Positions 47,626 through 56,664 of a stretch of DNA of 64,000 bases are shown piece by piece (within the stretch, counting starts at the first letter, position 1; each line of letters opens with the position of its first letter). Source of the stretch: Parabacteroides massiliensis (lineage in GTDB: Bacteria > Bacteroidota > Bacteroidia > Bacteroidales > Tannerellaceae); NCBI RefSeq assembly GCF_900155425.1, contig NZ_LT700190.1:541386-605385 (forward strand), given 5' to 3'. A program made the position numbers and the translations under genes. The notes below the pieces were generated by a model. It was given only the letters and a program-made list of their open reading frames with translations. It made no database searches and was not told the DNA's origin.

Positions 47626-47859
47626 TTATTCGATACAAACAGATATGTAATCATCCTTTACCTCCACGAATCCGCTCTTGATAGCCTGTTCGCCTCTTTT
47701 ACCATCGTTCTCATACCGGATGGTTCCTTGGATGAGGGCGGCTATCAGCGGGGCGTGTTGGGGAAGGATATCAAATGAACCGGCTGCTCCCGGAAGGGAA
47801 ACACGTGCTGCCTCGCCTTTGAAAAGAACGCCGTCCGGTGATACAATTTCCAGTTTCAT
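47626..47859 (-). CDS. atpC: ATP synthase epsilon subunit, short form
   Basis: 77-residue protein comprising only the N-terminal beta-sandwich (MKLEIVSPDGVLFKGEA start; LPQHAPLIAAL motif). The usual C-terminal two-helix domain, which inhibits ATP hydrolysis in many bacteria, is absent. The stop lies directly after the sandwich, with no remnant of the helices. It is second in the operon, 6 bases after atpD. Confidence 0.93.
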   Translation of the reverse strand: MKLEIVSPDGVLFKGEAARVSLPGAAGSFDILPQHAPLIAALIQGTIRYENDGKRGEQAIKSGFVEVKDDYISVCIE

Positions 47860-47865
47860 ATCTGC

Positions 47866-49485
<1,620 letters not shown>

Positions 49486-49683
49486 TTAGTTAAATATTCA
49501 ACTAAATTCAACCTCTTCTGAAATAAACCAATTAAGTTCTGAAATAAACCAAAATGAAGGGAATAGCTTGTTTTATAAATCGGATAGATAGAGGATTCTA
49601 AGCGAAATAGGGTATTTTTCGGACGGGAAAAGAATGAAATGTTTTACTTTGTTAAATAAAAAGGATTACTCATCTGTTTTATC

Positions 49684-49691
49684 TACCTTTG
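49684..49691 (+). promoter_or_regulatory. -7 box of the riboswitch 4 transcript
   Basis: TACCTTTG matches TAnnTTTG immediately upstream of the btuB riboswitch. Confidence 0.6.
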
Positions 49692-49693
49692 TA

Positions 49694-49966
49694 ACGGATT
49701 ATGGTGTAACCGTATTTGCTTCCGCAGGCGGTTAGTAAAAGGGAATCCGGTGAAAGTCCGGAGCTGTACCCGTAGCTGTAAGTTCTGAAACCCCGGCAAA
49801 TCTTGTTGCCACTGGCGGTTCGGTTGACAATTGAGAATTGACAATTTGAACGCCGGGAAGGCTGCCGTTAGTTGATAATTGCCAATTTCCATTATCAATT
49901 GTATAGGGGAGAACAAGCCAGAAAACCTGCCATTATCCTGTATCCGGTTTCTCGGGTAAAGGAACT
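49694..49966 (+). promoter_or_regulatory. Cobalamin riboswitch 4, upstream of btuB, with enlarged arms
   Basis: Core segments in order: GGGAATCCGGTGAAAGTCC, GCTGTACCCGTAGCTGTAAG, TTGCCACTGG, CGCCGGGAAGGC and AGCCAGAAAACCTGCC, then a possible kissing-loop region near 49935-49958. Two peripheral arms are lengthened by CAATTG-type repeats. At about 270 bases it is longer than the other three elements. The btuB ATG follows at 49983. Confidence 0.92.
49822..49902. repeat. CAATTG-type repeats inside riboswitch 4, copy D
   Basis: TTGACAATTGAGAATTGACAA at 49824-49844 sits in the arm after GCCACTGGC. A second unit with perfect 8-bp arms (TTGATAAT at 49872-49879 and ATTATCAA at 49891-49898) sits in the arm after GGGAAGGC. 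Both extend stems without breaking conserved core segments. Confidence 0.7.
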
Positions 49967-49982
49967 GAAGAATCAAAAAGGT

Positions 49983-51983
49983 ATGCAGAATTTATTTGTG
50001 AAATGCTTGTCGGGTTTGTTATGTGCCTGGCTGTTCCCGTTCATTGCGTTGTATGCGCAGGTGGACACGACAACCTATCACCAGCTTTCGGGTGTCGAGG
50101 TAGTGGGAAAGGCACGTCCTTCCACAACCCGCGAGAGCACGCCGCTTCAGGTGATGGACAAGGCAGGGATCGAACGGCTCGGCGTGCAGGACCTTTCGGA
50201 AGCCGTGAAGCGTTTCTCCGGTGTGACCGTGCAGGATTACGGAGGCATTGGAGGCTTGAAAACCGTTTCCGTCCGCAGCCTCGGAGCCAAACATACGGCT
50301 GTCAGCTACGATGGGGTGACGGTCACGGATGCGCAGAGCGGCCAAGTGGATATCAGCCGTTTCTCTCTGGACAATGTCGACATGATCTCCCTGTCAATCG
50401 GCCAAGCCGACGACATTTTTCAGACAGCACGAATGTATGCTTCGGCAGGGGCATTGAGTATAAAGACTGCGGCACCTCATTTTAAGGATAAATCCTATAA
50501 TGCTTATGTGAAATTGAAAGGCGGATCGTTTGGATTGTTTAATCCGGTAGTTCGTTACGAACAGAGGATGGGAAATTATTGGTCTGCTTCTCTGCATGCA
50601 GATTGGTTGAGTGCAAAAGGAGATTATCCTTTTACACTCACAAATGGTAAAGAAGTTACAGAAGAAATTCGTAAGAATAGCGATATTCAGTCTCTTCGTT
50701 TGGAGGGAAATGTGTATGGTCATTTCGGACAGGGAGGAAAACTGAATGGCAAGATTTATTATTACGATTCGGAACGGGGACTTCCCGGCTCGGTAATTCT
50801 TTATAACAATAATGCCCGTGAACGGGTATGGGATAATAATTTTTTCACCCAGCTTCATTATGAGAACGAGTGGTTCGATCGTTTGAAATTCCAAGCAAAT
50901 GCCAAATACAATTATTCATTCAGCAAGTATCGTGATATCAGCAATAAATATTCCGGAGGCAAACAGGAAGATTTGAATACCCAAAACGAGTATTATGGAT
51001 CGGCCGGAATTTTGTATTCACCCTTTTCTTATGTTTCTTTTTCGTTGAATACGGATATCGCACGGAATACTTTGGAAAACAATTTTGTTAATGCTCCGAC
51101 TCCTAAACGTTGGACTTCGCTTACCGCATTTGCCGCACAATATAAAAGCCCGGTGTTGACAGTAACGGCCAGTTTGTTGGGAACCTATATAACAGACAAG
51201 GTGGAGAATGGAGACAATCCGGCAGATAAGAAAAGGCTTTCTCCGGCAGTAAGTCTTTCCTGGCGTCCGTTTCCGGAACAGTCTTTTCGTATTCGAACTT
51301 CTTATAAAGATATATTTCGTGTTCCGACTTTTACGGATCTGTATTACTTGCGTATGGGGAATATCAATTTGAAACCTGAAAAAGCAACTCAATATAACAT
51401 AGGACTGACATGGAATGACGAGCTCGGATCCTTTATACGTTTGTTGAGTGTTTCCGTTGATGGGTATTATAATAAGGTTAGTGATAAGATTGTTGCCATT
51501 CCGAATATGTACATTTGGAAGATGATGAATATGGGGGAAGTGGAAATAAAAGGGATAGATGTAAATCTAAGTACCAATATTCCTTTGTATAAGGAGCTGT
51601 CCCTCTTGCTCTCGTCTGCTTATAGCTATCAAGATGCCATTGATGTAACTGATCCGCAAGAAAAAAACTATAAGAACCAGATACCTTATACCCCACGGCA
51701 TTCAGGATCTGTTTCGGTATCATTGGAGAATCCCTGGGTGAATGTGACTTATACTCTTGTGACTGCCGGTGATCGTTATGCCCTTCCTCAGAATATAGAG
51801 GTAAATCAAATAGATTCATATATCGAACATAGCCTTTCTGTAAACCGGAGTTTTGCGTTGAAAAAGTGTGTGTTCAGGCTCCAGGGGGACATCTTAAATC
51901 TGACAGATAGAACATATGATATTATTCAGTATTATCCGATGCCGGGACGTTCGTGGAGATTTAGTTTAAGTATTACATATTAA
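49983..51983 (+). CDS. btuB: BtuB-like cobalamin TonB-dependent receptor
   Basis: 666-residue outer-membrane receptor: signal peptide (about residues 1-25), a TonB-box-like Leu-Ser-Gly-Val-Glu-Val-Val region, plug (about 40-160) and barrel ending Arg-Phe-Ser-Leu-Ser-Ile-Thr-Tyr. It follows cobalamin riboswitch 4 and precedes a BtuG-like lipoprotein, the known Bacteroides arrangement for B12 import. The ATG at 49983 is chosen because the longer frame from 49872 runs through the riboswitch. Composition changes abruptly: 133 of 240 G+C at 50221-50460 but 71 of 180 at 50461-50640, near the plug-barrel boundary. This suggests recombination. Confidence 0.92.
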   Translation: MQNLFVKCLSGLLCAWLFPFIALYAQVDTTTYHQLSGVEVVGKARPSTTRESTPLQVMDKAGIERLGVQDLSEAVKRFSGVTVQDYGGIGGLKTVSVRSLGAKHTAVSYDGVTVTDAQSGQVDISRFSLDNVDMISLSIGQADDIFQTARMYASAGALSIKTAAPHFKDKSYNAYVKLKGGSFGLFNPVVRYEQRMGNYWSASLHADWLSAKGDYPFTLTNGKEVTEEIRKNSDIQSLRLEGNVYGHFGQGGKLNGKIYYYDSERGLPGSVILYNNNARERVWDNNFFTQLHYENEWFDRLKFQANAKYNYSFSKYRDISNKYSGGKQEDLNTQNEYYGSAGILYSPFSYVSFSLNTDIARNTLENNFVNAPTPKRWTSLTAFAAQYKSPVLTVTASLLGTYITDKVENGDNPADKKRLSPAVSLSWRPFPEQSFRIRTSYKDIFRVPTFTDLYYLRMGNINLKPEKATQYNIGLTWNDELGSFIRLLSVSVDGYYNKVSDKIVAIPNMYIWKMMNMGEVEIKGIDVNLSTNIPLYKELSLLLSSAYSYQDAIDVTDPQEKNYKNQIPYTPRHSGSVSVSLENPWVNVTYTLVTAGDRYALPQNIEVNQIDSYIEHSLSVNRSFALKKCVFRLQGDILNLTDRTYDIIQYYPMPGRSWRFSLSITY

Positions 51984-52003
51984 TTAGATAAAATAGAAAT
52001 AGT

Positions 52004-53407
52004 ATGAAAAAGAGAAATTTTTTTTGGGTTTCAGCTCTATGTGTGCTGATGTCTTTTGTTTTTACTGGATGTGAGGATGAGGATGAAAATTTACCTTCTG
52101 CTCCAACTGAAGTTGTTACTGGGGTGACCTTTTCTGATACGGATCAGACTGAAGGTTTCATTAAAGGAATATTGGAATGGATCGCTCCGGAAGATGTCTC
52201 CAACATCACGAAGTATGTTATTTATCTGTCTGCCGATGGAAAGGGTAGAGATATGAAATTGGGTGAAGTTGAAGTTGGAACAAACAGCTATGCTATTGAG
52301 ACCAGTATAACTGCCGATACATATATTGTTGTGGTTACATGTAATGCACAGGGAGAATCTGAGGCATTGGCAAGTGTGAAAATACAAGACCTCACACCAG
52401 AGCCAGAGCCAGAACCTGAACCTATAGATAATGGCGGTATATATTTTTTGAATAGTGGAAAGATGGGTAGCAACAATGCAAGTCTTTCATGTTTCAATCT
52501 GAATACATTGACGATGACTGTTGATACTTTTATGAACGTGAATGAAAGAGGATTGGGAGACACGGCTAATGATATGATTGTATATGGTTCTAAAATGTAT
52601 ATAGCCGTTTATAATTCCAACATTATTGAAGTGGCAGACTTGAGTGGAAAATCCATCAAACAGATCAAATCGAGTGGCGATGCCTTATTACCCCGTTTCT
52701 TTACAGCTAACGAAGGGAAAGTTTATGTGTCCTTGTATGATGGTTATGTAGCCCGTTTGGATACAGCTTCTTTAGAAATCGAACAGAAAGTGAAAGTTGG
52801 CCGTAATCCGGAACAATTGGTTGTTGCTAATAATAAATTATATGTGGCAAATTCCGGAGGTTTGGACTATAATACGCCGGTTGGATATGATAAAACAGTC
52901 TCGGTTATCGACTTGGCTTCTTTCCAGGAGACAAAGAAGATCGAAGTGATAACAAATCCTGTAAACTTGGTGACTGACAGCCAGGGAGATGTCTATTTGG
53001 TTTCTATGGGTGATTACGGCGCTATACCGAATACATTCCAGCGTATTGATACCAAGACAGATGAAGCTACTGTTATTACGGAAACAAATGCAACGGAAAT
53101 GGCTTCTACCGGCGATAAACTTTATATGATCTATTCACAATATGATGCAAACTGGAATCAGATTATTTCATTTATTTCTTATGATGCAATAAATGAAAAG
53201 ATTATTTCGGATAACTTCATTACAGATGGAACCACTATTGCTAAACCGTATAAAATTGGTGCTGATCCGATAACTGGCTATATTTATATTACGGCTTCTG
53301 ATTATAAGACGAATGGTGATGTTTATGCATTTGATGCGAGTGGTAAGAAGTTATTCCAGTTTGAGGTTGGCTTGAACCCAGTTAAAGCTGTATTTGTAAA
53401 ACGATAA
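52004..53407 (+). CDS. btuG: BtuG-like surface cobalamin-binding lipoprotein
   Basis: 467-residue lipoprotein with lipobox Val-Phe-Thr-Gly-Cys (Cys23), followed by the acidic Glu-Asp-Glu-Asp-Glu surface-export signal. A fibronectin-like domain (about residues 35-125) and a Pro-Glu repeat linker (about 130-138) precede a DUF5074-type beta-propeller (about 143-467) with repeated YVAN, VYVSLYDG and VIDLASF blade motifs. In Bacteroides, BtuG captures B12 on the surface and caps BtuB. It lies 20 bases after btuB and shares its AT-rich composition (18 of 60 G+C at 52561-52620). The extra N-terminal domain is noteworthy. Confidence 0.82.
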   Translation: MKKRNFFWVSALCVLMSFVFTGCEDEDENLPSAPTEVVTGVTFSDTDQTEGFIKGILEWIAPEDVSNITKYVIYLSADGKGRDMKLGEVEVGTNSYAIETSITADTYIVVVTCNAQGESEALASVKIQDLTPEPEPEPEPIDNGGIYFLNSGKMGSNNASLSCFNLNTLTMTVDTFMNVNERGLGDTANDMIVYGSKMYIAVYNSNIIEVADLSGKSIKQIKSSGDALLPRFFTANEGKVYVSLYDGYVARLDTASLEIEQKVKVGRNPEQLVVANNKLYVANSGGLDYNTPVGYDKTVSVIDLASFQETKKIEVITNPVNLVTDSQGDVYLVSMGDYGAIPNTFQRIDTKTDEATVITETNATEMASTGDKLYMIYSQYDANWNQIISFISYDAINEKIISDNFITDGTTIAKPYKIGADPITGYIYITASDYKTNGDVYAFDASGKKLFQFEVGLNPVKAVFVKR

Positions 53408-53413
53408 ATAAAA

Positions 53414-54535
53414 ATGAAGTCGCTTGCTTCTTTTCTATTATTGCTCTGTCTCACGTTAAGTTGTAATGTGAGGCAGAGCTCTCATACCGAAAACTCCCTT
53501 TCTTCCGACACCATCCGTTACGCTCAAGGATTTACCGTGCATCATTTTGATGGTTATACGGCTGTTGAAGTGCGCGATCCGTGGGATAGTACGCGTTTGT
53601 TGCAACGGTATCTTTTGGTGGATCGTGAACGGCCTGTTCCCGAAAATCTTCCGAAAGGGACGGTTGTGCGGGTTCCGGCTCGGAATATCGTTGTTTATAC
53701 ATCCGTGCATGCGGCTATTATCGACCAGTTGGGCGAGACGGGACGGATCATAGGCGTTTGCGAACCTCGCTATATGGACACTCCTGCCATTCAGGAAGGA
53801 CTGAAGGCCGGACGGATTGCCGATATGGGAGAGGCGACCGCCCCTAATGTGGAGATGATGATCGACAAAGGGGCCGAGCTTGTGATCGTTTCCCCTTTCC
53901 AGAATAGCAGTTACGGACCTGTCGAGAAACTGGGGATTCCCATCCTCGAAGGGGCGGACTATATGGAGTCGTTGCCTTTGGGACGTACCGAATGGATTCG
54001 TTTCTACGGGATGCTGTTCGGAAGGGAGGCGTTGGCCGATTCTATTTTCAGGCAAACAGAAAAAAACTATCTCGACCTGAAACGGCTGGTCAAGGCCGAT
54101 ATGCCTCGCCCTACCGTTATCTCTGAAAAGAAATTCGGCGCTTCCTGGTTTATGCCGGCGGGAGATAGTTATATCGCCAATATGTATGCCGATGCCGGAG
54201 CCGATTATGTTTTTAAGGAACTTCCCGGAGCAGGCAGTACGCCTTTGGCTTTCGAGACGGTGCTCGACCGGGCTATCCATGCCGATATGTGGCTGGTTAA
54301 ATATAACCGCTCCGAAGATATGACCTATGGTGACCTGCGTGCCGAATATACACCGTACGAAAACTTCGACGCCTTTAAGAACCGCCGGATTTATTCCTGT
54401 AATACAGGGCTTGTCCCTTATTATGAGGAATTCCCTTTACATCCCGATTACCTGCTGAAAGACTTGATCTGGATATTCCATCAGGAATTGCTGCCCGGCT
54501 ACGCTCCTCGTTACTATCGGAAGATGCAGGACTAA
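53414..54535 (+). CDS. btuF: BtuF-like ABC-transporter substrate-binding lipoprotein
   Basis: 373-residue lipoprotein with lipobox Leu-Thr-Leu-Ser-Cys (Cys17) and no acidic surface signal, so probably periplasm-facing. The class III binding-protein fold is indicated by an Arg-Ile-Ile-Gly-Val segment, an Ala-Pro-Asn-Val-Glu element and the long bridging-helix region. It starts 6 bases after btuG and should hand cobalamin to an ABC permease. No btuC or btuD gene follows; the 557-base region beyond is non-coding. Siderophore- or haem-binding cannot be excluded by sequence alone, but the riboswitch context favours cobalamin. Confidence 0.8.
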   Translation: MKSLASFLLLLCLTLSCNVRQSSHTENSLSSDTIRYAQGFTVHHFDGYTAVEVRDPWDSTRLLQRYLLVDRERPVPENLPKGTVVRVPARNIVVYTSVHAAIIDQLGETGRIIGVCEPRYMDTPAIQEGLKAGRIADMGEATAPNVEMMIDKGAELVIVSPFQNSSYGPVEKLGIPILEGADYMESLPLGRTEWIRFYGMLFGREALADSIFRQTEKNYLDLKRLVKADMPRPTVISEKKFGASWFMPAGDSYIANMYADAGADYVFKELPGAGSTPLAFETVLDRAIHADMWLVKYNRSEDMTYGDLRAEYTPYENFDAFKNRRIYSCNTGLVPYYEEFPLHPDYLLKDLIWIFHQELLPGYAPRYYRKMQD

Positions 54536-55017
54536 CCGGCAACGGAACCACAAAGAGCAAATCTTCAATGCAAGTTTCAGAAAACAACTATCATACTGAC
54601 ATGTTTGAATTCATGGCGTTATAAACCAGTGTGTTACGCCATGATAGTTCCTGTTTTCAACTGTCATTTATCTATCATTACTATCATAGGTTGAAATTTG
54701 TAATACGCTTTTCATCAGTTGCTTATTGAATATTATGCACATGCAGGTACATACAGAGACCAGCAAAAAGAGGTTTCAAATACGTTGAAACAGCCTGTTT
54801 TTTGATAAGGACAAGCAGCTTTTTTGCCAAAAACAACTTGAGAAGCTTCTTCAGACCCGGGTGTGGTGACATGGGAGACCCGGATGTGGGGGATGTGAAG
54901 ACCCGGATCTCCGTGAAGCCGGGACAGGGGTGTGAAGCGGTTTATCTGCCTTGGTTGATAAGTTAAACACCGTGTTGATGTTGTTAAGCATGGGAGATAG
55001 AGCCGAAAAGAAATAAA
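54536..55017. other. Non-coding region after btuF
   Basis: No plausible gene. The first 300 bases are AT-rich, with a loose inverted element (ATGGCGT ... ACGCCAT at 54613-54644). The later part holds GC-rich direct repeats, listed separately. There is no remnant of btuC or btuD that could be recognised by eye. Confidence 0.5.
54854..54940. repeat. 23-base degenerate direct repeats (GACCCGG type)
   Basis: GACCCGG recurs at 54854, 54877 and 54900, exactly 23 bases apart, each followed by a G-rich GTG/GAT stretch, with a weaker unit near 54917. It contrasts with the AT-rich surroundings. No coding frame or known element is recognised. Confidence 0.6.
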
Positions 55018-55055
55018 ATCCCTCCGAACTCTTGTTTTGAGCCGGAGGGATCTTT
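55018..55055 (-). terminator. Terminator after the flavoprotein gene
   Basis: Perfect 9-bp stem (ATCCCTCCG at 55018-55026 with CGGAGGGAT at 55043-55051), with an inner CTC/GAG extension. It lies 38 bases past the stop of the minus-strand oxidoreductase, with T-rich flanks on both strands. Confidence 0.8.
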
Positions 55056-55092
55056 GTTTGGCATTTTTATTATAGGGAGTTGTTTTTAGTTT

Positions 55093-56469
55093 TTATGCCC
55101 AGCCGTTCAGCATTCCATAGAAATACATGGGTTTCAGGAAATAGACTTTCAACAGCCATGCAGCCCATAGTTCCTTCGAAGTGTCCATCAGCGTGAACGG
55201 GAACGTGTTTTCAGCCTCTTTCTTGTAGTTGAACTCACACAGGAGAACATGCCCGTAGTCCGTTACGATCGGACAGGCGGCATAGCCGTCGTATTTCTCT
55301 GCCGGCTCTTTGCCTTCCATCAGCGAAATGAGGTTCTTGGCTGCGATAGGCACCTGCTTGCGGATGGCGGCGGATGTCTTGCTGGTCGGGATTCCGGCTA
55401 CGTCTCCTAAGGAGACGATGTTCGGATATGTCTTGTGGACCAGTGTCTCTTTGTCTACCATCACCCAACCGTCGGCTGCCAGTTTGCCTTCCGTCCATCC
55501 GAGACCGGCTTCTTTTACGAAATCGGGAGCCGACATCGGCGGTGTGAAATGCAGGAAGTCATAGTCTTCTACAAATGGCGTGTAGACTTTCTGGTCGCCC
55601 ACTGTTTCGATCTTCTCGAAATGTACCTGTTTGGCTGCCGTGTCTACGCCTTTCACGCGTACATTCAGGTTGATGGGAATGTTGCGCTCCTTGTAGATTT
55701 CCAACAAGCGAGGGGTAAAGAACGGAACGTCATACAGCTCTTTGGAGGCTGTGTAGAAATTCAGATCCACATTTTCGCGTGTGCCCTGTTTGCGGGTATA
55801 ATGTTCTGTCAACAAGCAGATTTTCTTGGGAGCGCCACCACATTTGTGCTTGGTGTAAGTGTCCGTGTAGATTCCACGTCCGCCTGTCTTGGAGAATTCC
55901 TGCAGAGCTTTCCACGTTTTTTGTGCACCTTCGAAATCATAGATGCTGTGGGCATTCCCTTGTCCAAGCGTTGCTTGTGTGATGCCTTCCACTTTCTCCC
56001 AGTTGATCTGGATTCCGGGGGTCAGGACCAGAAAGTCGTAAGCGATCTTTCCGTTGTTTTTAGTCGTTACCTGGTTCCATACGGGATCGACGGCGGCTAC
56101 AGAATCTTTTATCCATTTGATATCGCTGGGCATGCAGTCTTCCTGCTTTCTCCAGACTTCATCCGGTTTGTATACACCCGAAGCGATCAGGGTGAAGCCC
56201 GGCTGATAAAACTGGCGGTCACTGGGATCTATCAATGTGATGTCCGGTTTGTCCAGCCAGCTCTTTAAACGAGCAGCCATACTGATACCGGCAGCACCTC
56301 CTCCGATAATTACGATTTTACCTTTGGCTTTGCTTGAAAAAGCTTTTGCCTTTTGTGTACTTGCAGCTGTCAGTAAACCGGCCATTGTCATTAGCTTAAA
56401 AAAGTGACGGCGGTCGATTCCTTTCTTCTCAAACGCCTTTAATTGATCTTCCAGTTCGTGTTTCATCAT
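55093..56469 (-). CDS. Type II sulfide:quinone oxidoreductase-like flavoprotein
   Basis: 458-residue FAD protein. The N-terminus has a twin-arginine-like Asp-Arg-Arg-His-Phe-Phe-Lys (19-25) before a hydrophobic stretch, suggesting export or membrane association. The FAD-binding GGGAAG motif lies at 56-61. Two cysteines match the catalytic pair of SQOR-type enzymes: Cys210 in KCGGAPKK and Cys399 in AACPIVTDYG. A C-terminal amphipathic/aromatic segment (about 433-458) could bind the membrane. It probably oxidises sulfide or a polysulfide and passes electrons to menaquinone. Two CTTG-CAAG repeats lie upstream, and a membrane regulator gene is adjacent. Confidence 0.75.
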   Translation of the reverse strand: MMKHELEDQLKAFEKKGIDRRHFFKLMTMAGLLTAASTQKAKAFSSKAKGKIVIIGGGAAGISMAARLKSWLDKPDITLIDPSDRQFYQPGFTLIASGVYKPDEVWRKQEDCMPSDIKWIKDSVAAVDPVWNQVTTKNNGKIAYDFLVLTPGIQINWEKVEGITQATLGQGNAHSIYDFEGAQKTWKALQEFSKTGGRGIYTDTYTKHKCGGAPKKICLLTEHYTRKQGTRENVDLNFYTASKELYDVPFFTPRLLEIYKERNIPINLNVRVKGVDTAAKQVHFEKIETVGDQKVYTPFVEDYDFLHFTPPMSAPDFVKEAGLGWTEGKLAADGWVMVDKETLVHKTYPNIVSLGDVAGIPTSKTSAAIRKQVPIAAKNLISLMEGKEPAEKYDGYAACPIVTDYGHVLLCEFNYKKEAENTFPFTLMDTSKELWAAWLLKVYFLKPMYFYGMLNGWA

Positions 56470-56529
56470 GTCTGAAAATTAGATTTTATATGCAAAGAAA
56501 GGATTATCCGTGAAGGCATACAAAGAAAG

Positions 56530-56594
56530 TACTACTACATGGCTTGCGCAAGTGCTTTGGGAGGAAGGAAATACTACTACATTGCTTTCTCAAG
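56530..56594. promoter_or_regulatory. Paired direct repeats upstream of the flavoprotein gene
   Basis: Two 23-base repeats at 56530-56552 and 56572-56594 share TACTACTACAT, GCTT and CAAG, with start-to-start spacing of 42 bases (four helical turns). The first contains the perfect palindrome CTTGCGCAAG. They lie 61-125 bases upstream of the flavoprotein start, a good position for activator sites. The region is otherwise gene-free. Confidence 0.6.
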
Positions 56595-56664
56595 CTCTCT
56601 TGATGTGTGTGTAATAGTCTGATATATAGATGTGTATGTAATACGTATTTCTGAGAAAATATTT

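Noticed and set aside
49872-49982. Upstream extension of btuB from an ATG at 49872
   Set aside because: The extension would translate the riboswitch aptamer and adds no signal peptide; the ATG at 49983 starts a normal one.
54854-54940. CRISPR array
   Set aside because: The repeats are short, degenerate and contiguous at a 23-base period, without unique spacers or cas genes.
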